50,785 bases of DNA, taken from NCBI GenBank assembly GCA_035063885.1, contig JAPSFM010000030.1:1-50785 (forward strand), read 5' to 3'. Positions 24,935 through 33,795 of the stretch are shown piece after piece (within the stretch, counting starts at the first letter, position 1; the number at the start of each line of letters is the position of its first letter). The stretch comes from CAADGY01 sp900696665 (GTDB lineage: Bacteria > Acidobacteriota > Terriglobia > Bryobacterales > Bryobacteraceae). The notes beneath the pieces are model-generated. The model did not search any database and was not told the origin of the DNA. It saw only the letters and a list, made by a program, of their open reading frames with translations. The position numbers and the translations under genes are program-made.

Positions 24935-25696
24935 GTGAGCCTGGCAGGAAAAGTGGCAATAGTTACTGGAGCGGCGCGGGGAATCGGATGGGCAACTGCC
25001 GCTCAGTTGGCCTCAGATGGGGCACGGGTCGTGCTGTGCGATATCCGGGCTCCGGAAGGACGGGATATGCGCGACGGCGCGTTTGAAATGCAGGGGCAGT
25101 CCGCGCTCTTTGTGCAGGCGGATGTAGGCGACCGCTCGCAGGTGGAGAATCTGTTCCGGCGTGTAGACGAAGTGTTTGGCCGCGTGGATATCGTCGTCAA
25201 CAACGCGGGCATCAATGTTCGCAAACCGCTGATCGAGCTGGAAGTGCCGGATGTGGAGCAGGTGTGGGCTGTATGCTTGTGGGGCACATTCCACTGTGCG
25301 CAACTGGGTGCTCGCCGCATGGTGGCGCAGGGTGAGGGCGGGTCGATCGTGATGATCAGTTCCGTGCATGCTTCACGCGCGTTCCCCAATTCGACGGCCT
25401 ACAACGGAGCAAAAGCGGCTATCAACCAGATGACGCGCACGTGGGCGGCAGAACTGGCAACTCATGGCATCCGCGTAAACAGCATCGAACCGGGGTGGAC
25501 TGACACACCAGGGGAACGCCGCTACTACTCCGAGGACGAGATCCGCGAAAAGGGGAAGAAGCTTCCGCTCGGACGGCTTGGCCGGCCGGAGGAAATCGCC
25601 GGCGCGGTAAGCTACCTGGTTTCGGACCGGGGCGCTTATATCACCGGCTCCGTGCTACGGATAGACGGCGGTATTCTGCTGCCCGAGCCGCACTGA
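24935..25696 (+). CDS. Short-chain dehydrogenase/reductase
   Basis: Classical SDR of 254 residues using NAD(P)H in the cytoplasm. The cofactor loop TGAARGIG is at 11-18, NNAG near 89, catalytic Ser143, Tyr156 and Lys160 (YNGAK), and a C-terminal SVLRIDGGILLP as in FabG/glucose-dehydrogenase relatives. CDIRAPEG after the second strand has Asp where NAD-preferring SDRs do. I chose GTG 24935, 6 bases after GAGGA; it gives the standard start MSLAGKVAIVTG. ATG 24920 adds five residues and has no ribosome-binding site. It converges with the tandem Gfo/Idh/MocA-like pair, so it is plausibly part of sugar or sugar-acid metabolism. Confidence 0.9.
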   Translation: MSLAGKVAIVTGAARGIGWATAAQLASDGARVVLCDIRAPEGRDMRDGAFEMQGQSALFVQADVGDRSQVENLFRRVDEVFGRVDIVVNNAGINVRKPLIELEVPDVEQVWAVCLWGTFHCAQLGARRMVAQGEGGSIVMISSVHASRAFPNSTAYNGAKAAINQMTRTWAAELATHGIRVNSIEPGWTDTPGERRYYSEDEIREKGKKLPLGRLGRPEEIAGAVSYLVSDRGAYITGSVLRIDGGILLPEPH

Positions 25697-25701
25697 CTTC
25701 C

Positions 25702-26874
25702 TCAGCCTCGAGCGTGATGGCTCTGCTTCGGCGCTTTATACCGTACGGCGAGATGTGGCGTCTCGAGGTGCTGCCCGCCTTGCACTCGCGACGTAAGGCA
25801 ACTCTCCAGCATGCCGCTGACAATCAGGGTGCGTTCCGCGGGGTAAGGCGCGCGGCCGGTCGCGAACATCTCCTCGATCTTGCTGACCAGGCACGCGGAA
25901 TAGGTCACGTTGGGAACGGGCGTCAGCAGGAATTGGCACGACTGTAAGCCGATGCCCCGCACCTGCGCGGCGAAATTGAAATCACGCAACGCTCCGTTGA
26001 GCATCAGGAGAGTCGTTTTCAGCCCATCGTTATGTTCGATGAAATAGGCCGAGGGATTCTTTACCAACTTCGGTAACTGCGCGTTTCCCACCAGGTCCTG
26101 CGTGCGGCCGTCTTCAACGGTGTACCCTTCCAGTGTGTCACTGCGCGATAGAGCCGAGCGCAACAGATCTTTGGACCACCGGCCTTCTTCTCCGGCTTTC
26201 CACACGGCGTCACCTTCGATCATCTGCACGGAGCGCACACCGGTTTCACCGCCCTTGCGCCGCTCGATCATGCACTGCATGGCCTCCAGCGCATGATAGT
26301 CCATCGGGTCAGACCCGCCGACGCCCACCATCAGCGCGTCTTCGATCTCGCAGTTGTAGGGCAGCTCGATGTCCGGCAGACGCCACGTGACCGGCAAGGA
26401 AGAACCGGCCAGCAGCGGGAACTTCAGGCGTTTTGCCGCATCCACCATCCACTTGGCCTTTTCGAAGTTCCAGGAAAGATGCTTGTCGTTATAGACCGGC
26501 ACTGCGCGTCCGTCTTTCTCGAACACCTCAACGCACTGCCGAAAAAACTCGTGGCGGGGATAGAGAACCTGACCCTTTTCGTTGCGCGGATAGTTGCCGT
26601 GCTCGACAATCAGCAACACGGCGTCCACGGCCAGGCTGTTGCCGCCGCAGCGCAAAGCTTCCGCGATCGAGGGATAAACCTTGAAGCCGAACTCGCTCGC
26701 TCGTTTTTCCGACAGGTCTCCTTCCGGCTTCTGGTCAATATACAGCGAGACCACCTTCATGTCCGGGCGATGCCAGACTCCGCCGGAAGGGTAGCCTACC
26801 AGGAACCGGTCAGCGATGTGCTGAACGTGCGAGAGGTATCGATAAATGCTGCCGACAACCGCGATGCGTTTCAT
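25702..26874 (-). CDS. Gfo/Idh/MocA-like protein, cytoplasmic paralogue
   Basis: A 390-residue protein without signal peptide, starting MKRIAVVGSIYRYLSHVQHIADRF. The N-terminal half reads like a Rossmann domain of Gfo/Idh/MocA dehydrogenases: VYPSIAEAL..., VDAVLLIVEHGNYP, then PVYNDKHLSWNFEKA where the usual EKP motif would stand. The nucleotide loop lacks GxGxxG and the EKP lysine context reads NDKHLS, so cofactor use is uncertain. The second half has DYHALEAMQCMIERRKGGETGV. It is closely similar throughout to the next gene, whose stop codon is directly adjacent to this start (TGA then ATG). Products of tandem duplication, one retained in the cytoplasm. Confidence 0.72.
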   Translation of the reverse strand: MKRIAVVGSIYRYLSHVQHIADRFLVGYPSGGVWHRPDMKVVSLYIDQKPEGDLSEKRASEFGFKVYPSIAEALRCGGNSLAVDAVLLIVEHGNYPRNEKGQVLYPRHEFFRQCVEVFEKDGRAVPVYNDKHLSWNFEKAKWMVDAAKRLKFPLLAGSSLPVTWRLPDIELPYNCEIEDALMVGVGGSDPMDYHALEAMQCMIERRKGGETGVRSVQMIEGDAVWKAGEEGRWSKDLLRSALSRSDTLEGYTVEDGRTQDLVGNAQLPKLVKNPSAYFIEHNDGLKTTLLMLNGALRDFNFAAQVRGIGLQSCQFLLTPVPNVTYSACLVSKIEEMFATGRAPYPAERTLIVSGMLESCLTSRVQGGQHLETPHLAVRYKAPKQSHHARG

Positions 26875-28143
26875 TCAGCTTCTCCAGAAAGCAGACCGCC
26901 GCGGCGAGGGATATGAGATCGCCAGGTGCGGTGTTTCATAACGCGTCTCACCCCGGTAAAGGCTCTCCACACCCGCCGCGGTAAGCCCGGTGGTGAGTAG
27001 CGTTCGTTCAACTGGATAGGGCGCCTTGCCCGTCAGAAACAACTCTTCCATGTTGTTTACCAGCGGACTGAAAAAATTGGCGAGGGTCGTACGGCCATCA
27101 GGCATCGGCAGGTACATCTGTGTGGACAGCATACCTTTGTCCAGCCGCGCGGCGAAATTGAAGTCGCGCACCAGGCCGCTCATCAGCAGCATGGTGCATA
27201 TCAGACCATCGGCGTGTTCATATTGATAGGCGACAGGCCGTTTCACGATGCGCTGCATGTCTTCCATCGTGGGAAGCACGTCGTTGAACCCCTCCCGCGC
27301 TGGAGTCAGCGTGTGGCTGCGGCATAGCGCGGCTTCAACGAGGTCCGGAGCCCAAACGCGCTCGCGATAGGCTTTCCAAAAGTTCTCCCCGCGATACGCC
27401 TGTATCCACTTCACACCCGATTCCCCGCCGCCGCGCCGCTCCACCATACACTGGATCGTCTCAAGGCCATGGAAATCGTAGCTGTCGACGCCGCCATAGC
27501 AGACGCAGACGGCTTCGCGCACGCGCGCGCCGGAAGGCATTTCAATGGATGGAGTCCGCCACGTGACGGGAAGGCTGGAGCCGGCGCTCAGCGCAAACCC
27601 CATCTCACGCGCCGTATCGTAAATCTCCCTCGCCCATTCCCAGTTCCAGGAAAGATGTTTGTCGTTGAACACAGGGACCGAGCGTCCGCTGGCGCGAAAG
27701 ACTTTGAAGATCTCCTGGAAGAACTCATAACGCGGATACTTCGTCTGCCCTTTCTCGTTTCGCGGATAGCGGCCATGCTCACCAACAAGCACAACGCCGT
27801 CCACCGCAAGATCTTTGCCGCCAAGCGTAAGCGCCTCCGCGATGGACGGATACATCTTCATGGAGGGGAAGCGGCGGGCACGGTCGCGGCTGAGATCGCG
27901 CTCGCCCACCTGGTCCACATACAGCGAGACGAGGTCCATGGGCGGATGATGGTGTGTGCCGTTCCATCCATACCCTTCGAGGAAGCGGTCTACGATATGC
28001 TGCGCGTGGGAGTATTTGAAATAAATAGTGGCCAGGGCCGCGATTCGCGGCCGCCCGGCACGCTGCTGCGCGCACACAGCGAATGGCGCAGCGGCGGTAG
28101 CCGCCAGCAGGCTCCGGCGGGAGATCTTGCGTTCGTTCGGCAT
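26875..28143 (-). CDS. Gfo/Idh/MocA-like protein, Tat-exported paralogue
   Basis: Paralogue of the 390-residue neighbour, 422 residues, with a clear twin-arginine leader (KISRRSLLAATAAAPFAVCAQQ). Shared blocks run in the same order: HAQHIVDRFLEGY, SLYVDQ, YPSIAEALTLGG, VLVGEHGRYPRNEKGQ, VPVFNDKHLSWNWEWA, AGSSLPVTWR, CMVERRGGGESGVKW, DFNFAARLDKG, APYPVERTLLTTG and YETPHLAISY. Tat export suggests that it folds in the cytoplasm, possibly around a cofactor. First gene of a two-gene minus-strand operon, divergent from the M19 dipeptidase with 35 bases between starts. Function unknown; a non-catalytic or altered sugar dehydrogenase is my best guess. Confidence 0.75.
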   Translation of the reverse strand: MPNERKISRRSLLAATAAAPFAVCAQQRAGRPRIAALATIYFKYSHAQHIVDRFLEGYGWNGTHHHPPMDLVSLYVDQVGERDLSRDRARRFPSMKMYPSIAEALTLGGKDLAVDGVVLVGEHGRYPRNEKGQTKYPRYEFFQEIFKVFRASGRSVPVFNDKHLSWNWEWAREIYDTAREMGFALSAGSSLPVTWRTPSIEMPSGARVREAVCVCYGGVDSYDFHGLETIQCMVERRGGGESGVKWIQAYRGENFWKAYRERVWAPDLVEAALCRSHTLTPAREGFNDVLPTMEDMQRIVKRPVAYQYEHADGLICTMLLMSGLVRDFNFAARLDKGMLSTQMYLPMPDGRTTLANFFSPLVNNMEELFLTGKAPYPVERTLLTTGLTAAGVESLYRGETRYETPHLAISYPSPRRSAFWRS

Positions 28144-28178
28144 GGAGGGTCATTATAAGACTTTCTGGAGCCGAAAAA

Positions 28179-29369
28179 GTGAAAAGCACTCTCGCTCTCT
28201 TGATGTTGACACTTCCGCTGGCGGGCGCCGACCTATCCCCGCAAGCACGGAAACTGCACCGCGATGCTTTTGTCTTCGACGCGCACGTGCACGTAATTAA
28301 CCGGCAGTTTTATCATGGCGGCGATATCGGCGAGCGCGTCCGTGATGGCCACTTCGATCTTCCCCGAGCGAAGGACGGCGGCATCGACGCTCTCTTCTTT
28401 TCCATATTCGTCACCGAAGACTACTACCCGCAGCGGTACGAGACCAAGCAGGTGTTCAGGCTCATGGATCTCGCTCTCACACAACTCGAGAAGAACCGCG
28501 ATTCCATCGAACTCGCTCTGAACGCATCCGACATCGAACGAATCAACAAGAAGGGAAAGATGGCCGCTGTCCTCGACCTGGAGGGAGGATTCGACCTGGA
28601 CGGTGATCTGGGGATTCTCCGCGATTTGTACCGCCTGGGGCTTCGCTCCACGCAGCTTTCCGCGCATAACTGGGCGAACAATTTCGCCGATTCCTGTTGC
28701 GCCGCGCCGAAGGTTCATGGTTTGAACGATCACGGCCGCGCCGTGATACGGGAGATGAACCGGCTGGGAATGGTCATTAATATCTCGCACTCATCCGATG
28801 AAGCCGTCGCACAGGCGATCGAGGTGAGCAGCGTCCCGGTTGTGGCGACGCACCATGGCCTGCGTTTGCTTAATAATATTCCACGCAATATGCCGGAAGA
28901 TCTGATGCGCAAACTGGCGGCCAAGGGCGGTGTGATGGGATTTCACATCGGCAATGAATTTCACAACCGGAAGGCATTCGACTGGCGGACAAAACACGCG
29001 GGTAGGCCGTTCTGGGATACCGATCACATCGCTAAGCGCCAGGAACAACCTTCGATCGAGGACATCGATCGCAGAGTGGCGCCACAGTTTCCGATGGTCG
29101 GCGTGAACATGCCGGATGACGTGATCTTCGCGGTGGATGATTGGATCGCGGTGGTCGAAAAAGCGATCGGCATCATGGGCGAAGACCATGTCGCGCTGGG
29201 CAGTGACTTCGACGGCGGACCCACATTACCGCGCGGCATGCGCGACATTTCCGATACTCCGATGTTGACGGATGCAATGCTGCGCCGCGGTTGGTCCGAA
29301 CAACGCATCCGGAAATTTCTGGGGCTGAACCTGATGCGCGTATTTCGCGAAGTCACGGAAAAGAAATGA
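28179..29369 (+). CDS. Exported membrane dipeptidase-like enzyme (peptidase M19)
   Basis: Renal-dipeptidase-type zinc hydrolase of 396 residues, with a Sec signal (MKSTLALLMLTLPLAGADL). The family cleaves dipeptides, including some with D-residues, in the periplasm. Metal-site elements in order: DAHVHV at 34-39, Glu in VLDLEGGFD, His in INISHSSDEAV, His in ATHHGLRLLNNIPRNM, and Asp in ALGSDFDGG. The first motif usually reads HxD; here it is His36-x-His38. This may mark a subclade with altered metal binding or specificity. GTG 28179 is the start. It overlaps the upstream end of the DUF4838 frame and should be co-transcribed with it. Confidence 0.88.
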   Translation: MKSTLALLMLTLPLAGADLSPQARKLHRDAFVFDAHVHVINRQFYHGGDIGERVRDGHFDLPRAKDGGIDALFFSIFVTEDYYPQRYETKQVFRLMDLALTQLEKNRDSIELALNASDIERINKKGKMAAVLDLEGGFDLDGDLGILRDLYRLGLRSTQLSAHNWANNFADSCCAAPKVHGLNDHGRAVIREMNRLGMVINISHSSDEAVAQAIEVSSVPVVATHHGLRLLNNIPRNMPEDLMRKLAAKGGVMGFHIGNEFHNRKAFDWRTKHAGRPFWDTDHIAKRQEQPSIEDIDRRVAPQFPMVGVNMPDDVIFAVDDWIAVVEKAIGIMGEDHVALGSDFDGGPTLPRGMRDISDTPMLTDAMLRRGWSEQRIRKFLGLNLMRVFREVTEKK

Positions 29370-29389
29370 GGCGAGAGGCATGGTGGGAT

Positions 29390-31879
29390 ATGAAAAGACC
29401 TATCCCAATCCTCTGCGCCGTCGCACTCGCAGCGCCTGCAACGCCACTCGATCTGGTCCGGAACGGTCAATCAGTCTACAGTATCGTTATCGCGCCGGAC
29501 GCTTCCGCCTCAGAACGCCACGGAGCGGAAGAGTTGCAGAAGTTCCTCGAAGAGATCTCCGGCGCACGTTTGCCGGTTACTACCGAATCCCGTTCAAACA
29601 TGGTGCTCGTAGGCCGGAGCCCGGCTCTGAACAAGCTGAAGCTGAGCATCGATTTCGACGATCTCGGCCCGGAGGGCTTTGCGCTCAAGACCGCCGGTAA
29701 GCACCTGGTCATCGCGGGCGGCCGCCTGCGCGGCACGATGTACGGCGTCTACTCCTTCCTTGAAAAGCTTGGCTGCCGTTGGTTTACGCCGGAGGTGAGC
29801 CGGATCCCCAAAATGCGCACCGTTTCGGTCCGTGAATTGGAGGAAACGCAGAAGCCCGCTTTTGAGTATCGCGAGCCGTTCTTCGCCGAGGCATCCGACG
29901 CGGACTGGGCTGCGCGGAACAAAGCGAACGGCATGCTCATGAAACTCGATGCTGCGCGGGGCGGCAAGATCCGGTACTTTCCCTTCGTTCACTCGTTTGA
30001 AGCGCTTGTGCCGCCAAAGCGCTACTTCAAGGATCATCCCGAATACTTTTCTCTGATCGACGGCAGACGCCGCGCCGAGCGCAGTCAACTCTGCCTCACG
30101 AATCCCGACGTGCTGCGGGTTGGGATCGAATCCGTCGAGCGCTGGATCGCCGAGCACCCGGAGGCCAACATCCTGTCCGTCTCGCAGAACGATTGGACAG
30201 GGTGGTGCGAGTGTGACAATTGCCGCCGCGTGGAAGAAGAGGAAGGCGGCTCCCACTCCGGCCCTTTGCTACGGTATATAAACGCGCTCGCGGCGGAAAT
30301 AGAAAAGAAATATCCTGACAAGCTGATTGATACGCTCGCCTATTGGTACACCGAAGATCCACCTTTGAAGACCCGTCCCCGCAGAAACGTTCGCATCCGC
30401 TTATGCCCCATCGGCGCCTGCGAGGCGCATCCCTATGAGCAGTGCAGATACAACGCCTATTTCATGAAGAATCTGCGGGCGTGGGCAAAGATCACCAACC
30501 AGCTTTATATCTGGCACTACAACACCAACTTTGCTCATTACCTGCTTCCCTTTCCCGATTTTGATGAGCTTGCCGCCGACATCCCGATGTATCACCGCAA
30601 CGGTGTCGCCGGACTGTTCATGGAAGGCTCGCCGAGCAGAGCCGGAGGGGCGGAAAACGCCGAGTTGAGGTCCTACGTCATGGCCCGTCTCCTGTGGGAC
30701 CCTGGCACAGATGTTGAAAGAGACATCGACGAATTCCATCAGGCCTATTACGGTGAAGCGGCACGGCCGATGCGCGCTTATTTCGATCTGATGCACAATG
30801 AGGTGCGCATGCCTCCGCGGGGCAAGGGACATCACATCTGGATTTATGACCGTCCCTCAGCACCCTATCTGAATGAGGAATTTCTCGCTAAGGCCGCGGA
30901 GCTTTTCCGCGAGGCCGAGGCAGCGGCTTCAAGCGGCGCCGTACGCAACCGGATTCGCAAAGCGCGCCTGGGAATCGACTATATCAACCTGACCCGCGCA
31001 AAGAGGTTTTCGGTCGAAGGCGGATGGTATCGCCCTGCCAACCTGAACGCGCTGAAGGACCGCTGGCAGACATTCGTAACGGCCGTGCGAAGTTTCGGTA
31101 TGACACACATTAGCGAATCCACTCTCCTGTCCAAAGACGAGCAGGATTTCGAAACCTTCGTGCGGCCTTATGCGATCGCCTCGCTCGAAAATGAACGGCT
31201 GCGCGTACATGTCGCACCCGAACTGGCCGGCCGTGTAACTCACATCATCGATAAACGCAACGGACGCGACCTGTTGCTGCATCCTGAGCCAGGTTCAAAA
31301 CAGTATCCAAACCTGGGCGGACTCACCGTCGCGCCGTACGCTGACTATGTCTCGCGGCAGCCGTGGAGCACGTCCTGGAGCCTGAATCGAAACACAGCGA
31401 GACAAGAGCTTTCGCTTACAGGTGTCTCTGAGAACGGGCTCGAACTGCGGCGCGCGCTGAAGCTGGAAGGATCGATGCTGCGTACGCATACCGTACTCGA
31501 AAATAGGGGCTCGGCTCCGGTCGAGTTGGTGCTTCAATCGCGTTGGGAAGTCGATCCCGGTTCGCTGGAACACGTGATTGTGTCGTACGGCAGACAGGAT
31601 GGAGCAACGGTTGAAAAGCAGTTAATCGAGCCGGAAAAGCAACCCGCGGGGACCGAGTTTTACACCGGCGCCGAACAGCCGAACGGCGAATGGCGGGTAT
31701 TAAATCGCGCTGGAGGACCCGTCATCGTGAACCGCTTCGCTAAAGACCAGGTAGCACGCTGCTTTCTGAACTGGACCGCCAAGAGCGAAAATCGGGTCGC
31801 CCTCGCCGTAGCCTCTCCACGCCGCACACTCCAACCCAGGGAGACCATCACACTCGACGCGGACTACGGAGTGAAATAA
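29390..31879 (+). CDS. Exported DUF4838 protein, alpha-glucuronidase-like N-terminus
   Basis: An 829-residue secreted protein. I chose ATG 29390, which begins a Sec signal (MKRPIPILCAVALAAPATPLD); an ATG at 29366 overlaps the dipeptidase stop and would add eight residues. Residues about 25-120 resemble the N-terminal domain of family 67 alpha-glucuronidases (HGAEELQKFLEEISGARLPV, MYGVYSFLEKLGCRWFTPEV). The DUF4838 core follows, with SQNDWTGWCECDNCRRVE, a possible metal- or Fe-S-binding Cys group, and YWYTEDPP. The C-terminal third is beta-rich. Such proteins occur in polysaccharide-degrading clusters; the enzymatic activity of this one is not established by sequence. Confidence 0.82.
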   Translation: MKRPIPILCAVALAAPATPLDLVRNGQSVYSIVIAPDASASERHGAEELQKFLEEISGARLPVTTESRSNMVLVGRSPALNKLKLSIDFDDLGPEGFALKTAGKHLVIAGGRLRGTMYGVYSFLEKLGCRWFTPEVSRIPKMRTVSVRELEETQKPAFEYREPFFAEASDADWAARNKANGMLMKLDAARGGKIRYFPFVHSFEALVPPKRYFKDHPEYFSLIDGRRRAERSQLCLTNPDVLRVGIESVERWIAEHPEANILSVSQNDWTGWCECDNCRRVEEEEGGSHSGPLLRYINALAAEIEKKYPDKLIDTLAYWYTEDPPLKTRPRRNVRIRLCPIGACEAHPYEQCRYNAYFMKNLRAWAKITNQLYIWHYNTNFAHYLLPFPDFDELAADIPMYHRNGVAGLFMEGSPSRAGGAENAELRSYVMARLLWDPGTDVERDIDEFHQAYYGEAARPMRAYFDLMHNEVRMPPRGKGHHIWIYDRPSAPYLNEEFLAKAAELFREAEAAASSGAVRNRIRKARLGIDYINLTRAKRFSVEGGWYRPANLNALKDRWQTFVTAVRSFGMTHISESTLLSKDEQDFETFVRPYAIASLENERLRVHVAPELAGRVTHIIDKRNGRDLLLHPEPGSKQYPNLGGLTVAPYADYVSRQPWSTSWSLNRNTARQELSLTGVSENGLELRRALKLEGSMLRTHTVLENRGSAPVELVLQSRWEVDPGSLEHVIVSYGRQDGATVEKQLIEPEKQPAGTEFYTGAEQPNGEWRVLNRAGGPVIVNRFAKDQVARCFLNWTAKSENRVALAVASPRRTLQPRETITLDADYGVK

Positions 31880-32052
31880 TTGGGGGCGCCCTGTCGCTCC
31901 ACATCGCTTGAAGCTTATCGGCTTGAGATCAGCGGGATGCTCAAGGCAGCGTCCAGGCCTTGACAGCGCAGTTTTTGGTTTCGCCGGAAGACCCATTGAG
32001 TTAAGGTCCCCAATAGCCAGTATGGGCGCACGGAGACTCCGTTACTGGCACA
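31880..32052. promoter_or_regulatory. Leader of ilvD with a nested dyad
   Basis: A perfect TTGACA at 31960-31965 is not followed by a good -10. GCCAGTA (32016-32022) and TACTGGC (32043-32049) form a 7-base inverted repeat enclosing CGGAGACTCCG, itself a dyad. The repeat ends 3 bases before the start codon at 32053. No ribosome-binding site is visible except GGAG inside the dyad, 17 bases from that ATG. It may be an operator or an RNA fold limiting initiation. Confidence 0.35.
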
Positions 32053-33789
32053 ATGTCAGTAATGAATGAAGGTATCGAAAATATTCGCAGGCGCGGCAGC
32101 CGTATTCTGACCGAGGGCGTTCACATGACGCCGGCGGCTTCCCTGATGCGGGCCGAAGGCGTGATCCGGTCGATGGACGACTTGAAGCGTCCGTTCGTCA
32201 CGATTATCAATTCCTATACCACCCAGATCCCCGGACACGCCCATCTCGACCGAATCGGGGCCATCGTGTTCGAGGAACTGAAGTCGCTGGGCTACAACGT
32301 GTGGTACGCGAACGTGGGGGCGGCCATTTGCGATGGAATCGCGATGGGCCACTTCGGAATGAAGTACTCTCTGCCTTCGCGGGAGCTGATTGCGGACCAA
32401 ATCGAATCCATTATCGGAGCGCACCCTTGCGACGCCTGGATCGGAATCGGGAACTGCGACAAGATTGTCCCGGCGATGTACAACGCGATGGTTCGCATCA
32501 ATATCCCGGCGGTATACGTCAGCGGTGGTCCGATGCTCGCGGGAACGGGCAACTCGGACCTGATTTCCGTCTTCGAGGGCGTAGGCAAATATACAGCGGG
32601 CAAGATGACGGAGCAGGGGCTCCGCAGCCTGGCGGAGCGCGCGTGCCCGGGATGCGGAAGCTGCTCCGGGATGTTCACCGCGAATTCAATGAACTGCCTT
32701 GGAGAAGTGATTGGGCTTGCGCTTCCCGGCAACGGCACCATCACGGCGGAGCAATGGGTAGACCGTGCCGAGGGGATCACGGAGCTGAATCCGGAGCGGA
32801 TCGAACTCACCCGCCGGGCGGCGCGCACGCTCAAATCGTGTCTCGATAACAATGTCCGGCCACTCGACATCGTGACGCGCCAGGCGCTCGACAACGCCTT
32901 CGTTTTGGACATGGCGATGGGCGGGTCGACGAATACGGTATTGCACGCGCTGGCGCTCGCGCATTCAGCGGGAATCGATTACCGCCTGGACCGGTTGAAC
33001 GAGATCTCGGATACCACGCCGAATATCTGCAAGGTGTCCCCCAGCCGGCCGGAAGTGCATGTCGAAGACGTTCACCGCGCAGGCGGCATCGGCACGATCT
33101 TAAAAGAATTGGCGTGTCACGCGAAGACCGTTCTGAACCTGGATACCGCGGGAGTGGCCGGGCGGCTGGGCGAATATGTCACCGCTTCGTCCGATGCCGA
33201 TGGTGACGTGATTCGGCGTGTTTCAAATGCGTTTTCCGCAACCGGCGGCCTGGCGGTACTTTTCGGGAATCTCGCTCCGCATGGCGCTGTCGTCAAGACT
33301 GCGGGAGTGGACGCGGCGATGATGGAGTATGAAGGGCCCGCGCGCGTCTACGAATCTCAGGAGGCGGCGTTGAAGGGCATCCTCGAAAGGGAAGTGCGCG
33401 ACGGAGAAGTGGTTGTCATCCGCTATGAGGGCCCGCGCGGCGGACCGGGAATGCAGGAGATGCTTTCTCCTACGGCAGCGCTGGTCGGGGCCGGCACCCG
33501 CGCCGCGCTCATCACGGACGGAAGATTTTCGGGCGGCACGCGCGGCCTTTGCATCGGCCATGTGGCGCCGGAGGCGGCGGCCGGCGGTCCCATCGCGGCC
33601 GTACGGGATGGAGATGTCATCTACGTGAACACAACAACGCGCCGGATCGAATTGAAAGTCGATGCCGCCGAGATAGAGCGGCGCCTGGCTGCTTTGCCTC
33701 CCTTCGAACCGAAGGTGAAGCGCGGTTGGCTCGCCAGATATTCGTATCACGTGACCAGCGCCGACACAGGCGCGGTGATGGCAATCTGA
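32053..33789 (+). CDS. ilvD: Dihydroxy-acid dehydratase (IlvD/Edd family)
   Basis: Fe-S dehydratase of 578 residues, which in branched-chain amino-acid synthesis converts dihydroxy-acids to 2-keto acids. NSYTTQIPGHAHL near 57 is of the PGH type found in E. coli IlvD. GIGNCDKIVPAM and CPGCGSCSGMFTANSMNC (198-215) supply cluster cysteines, with SGGPMLAG between them. ITDGRFSGGTRG, the C-terminal substrate loop, is intact. One oddity is AAICDGIAMGH, where Ser or Asp normally precedes DGIAMGH. No other ilv gene is near; given the surrounding catabolic genes, a sugar-acid dehydratase role within the same family remains possible. MSV at 32053 or MNE at 32062 may be the start. Confidence 0.87.
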   Translation: MSVMNEGIENIRRRGSRILTEGVHMTPAASLMRAEGVIRSMDDLKRPFVTIINSYTTQIPGHAHLDRIGAIVFEELKSLGYNVWYANVGAAICDGIAMGHFGMKYSLPSRELIADQIESIIGAHPCDAWIGIGNCDKIVPAMYNAMVRINIPAVYVSGGPMLAGTGNSDLISVFEGVGKYTAGKMTEQGLRSLAERACPGCGSCSGMFTANSMNCLGEVIGLALPGNGTITAEQWVDRAEGITELNPERIELTRRAARTLKSCLDNNVRPLDIVTRQALDNAFVLDMAMGGSTNTVLHALALAHSAGIDYRLDRLNEISDTTPNICKVSPSRPEVHVEDVHRAGGIGTILKELACHAKTVLNLDTAGVAGRLGEYVTASSDADGDVIRRVSNAFSATGGLAVLFGNLAPHGAVVKTAGVDAAMMEYEGPARVYESQEAALKGILEREVRDGEVVVIRYEGPRGGPGMQEMLSPTAALVGAGTRAALITDGRFSGGTRGLCIGHVAPEAAAGGPIAAVRDGDVIYVNTTTRRIELKVDAAEIERRLAALPPFEPKVKRGWLARYSYHVTSADTGAVMAI

Positions 33790-33795
33790 TCCGTT

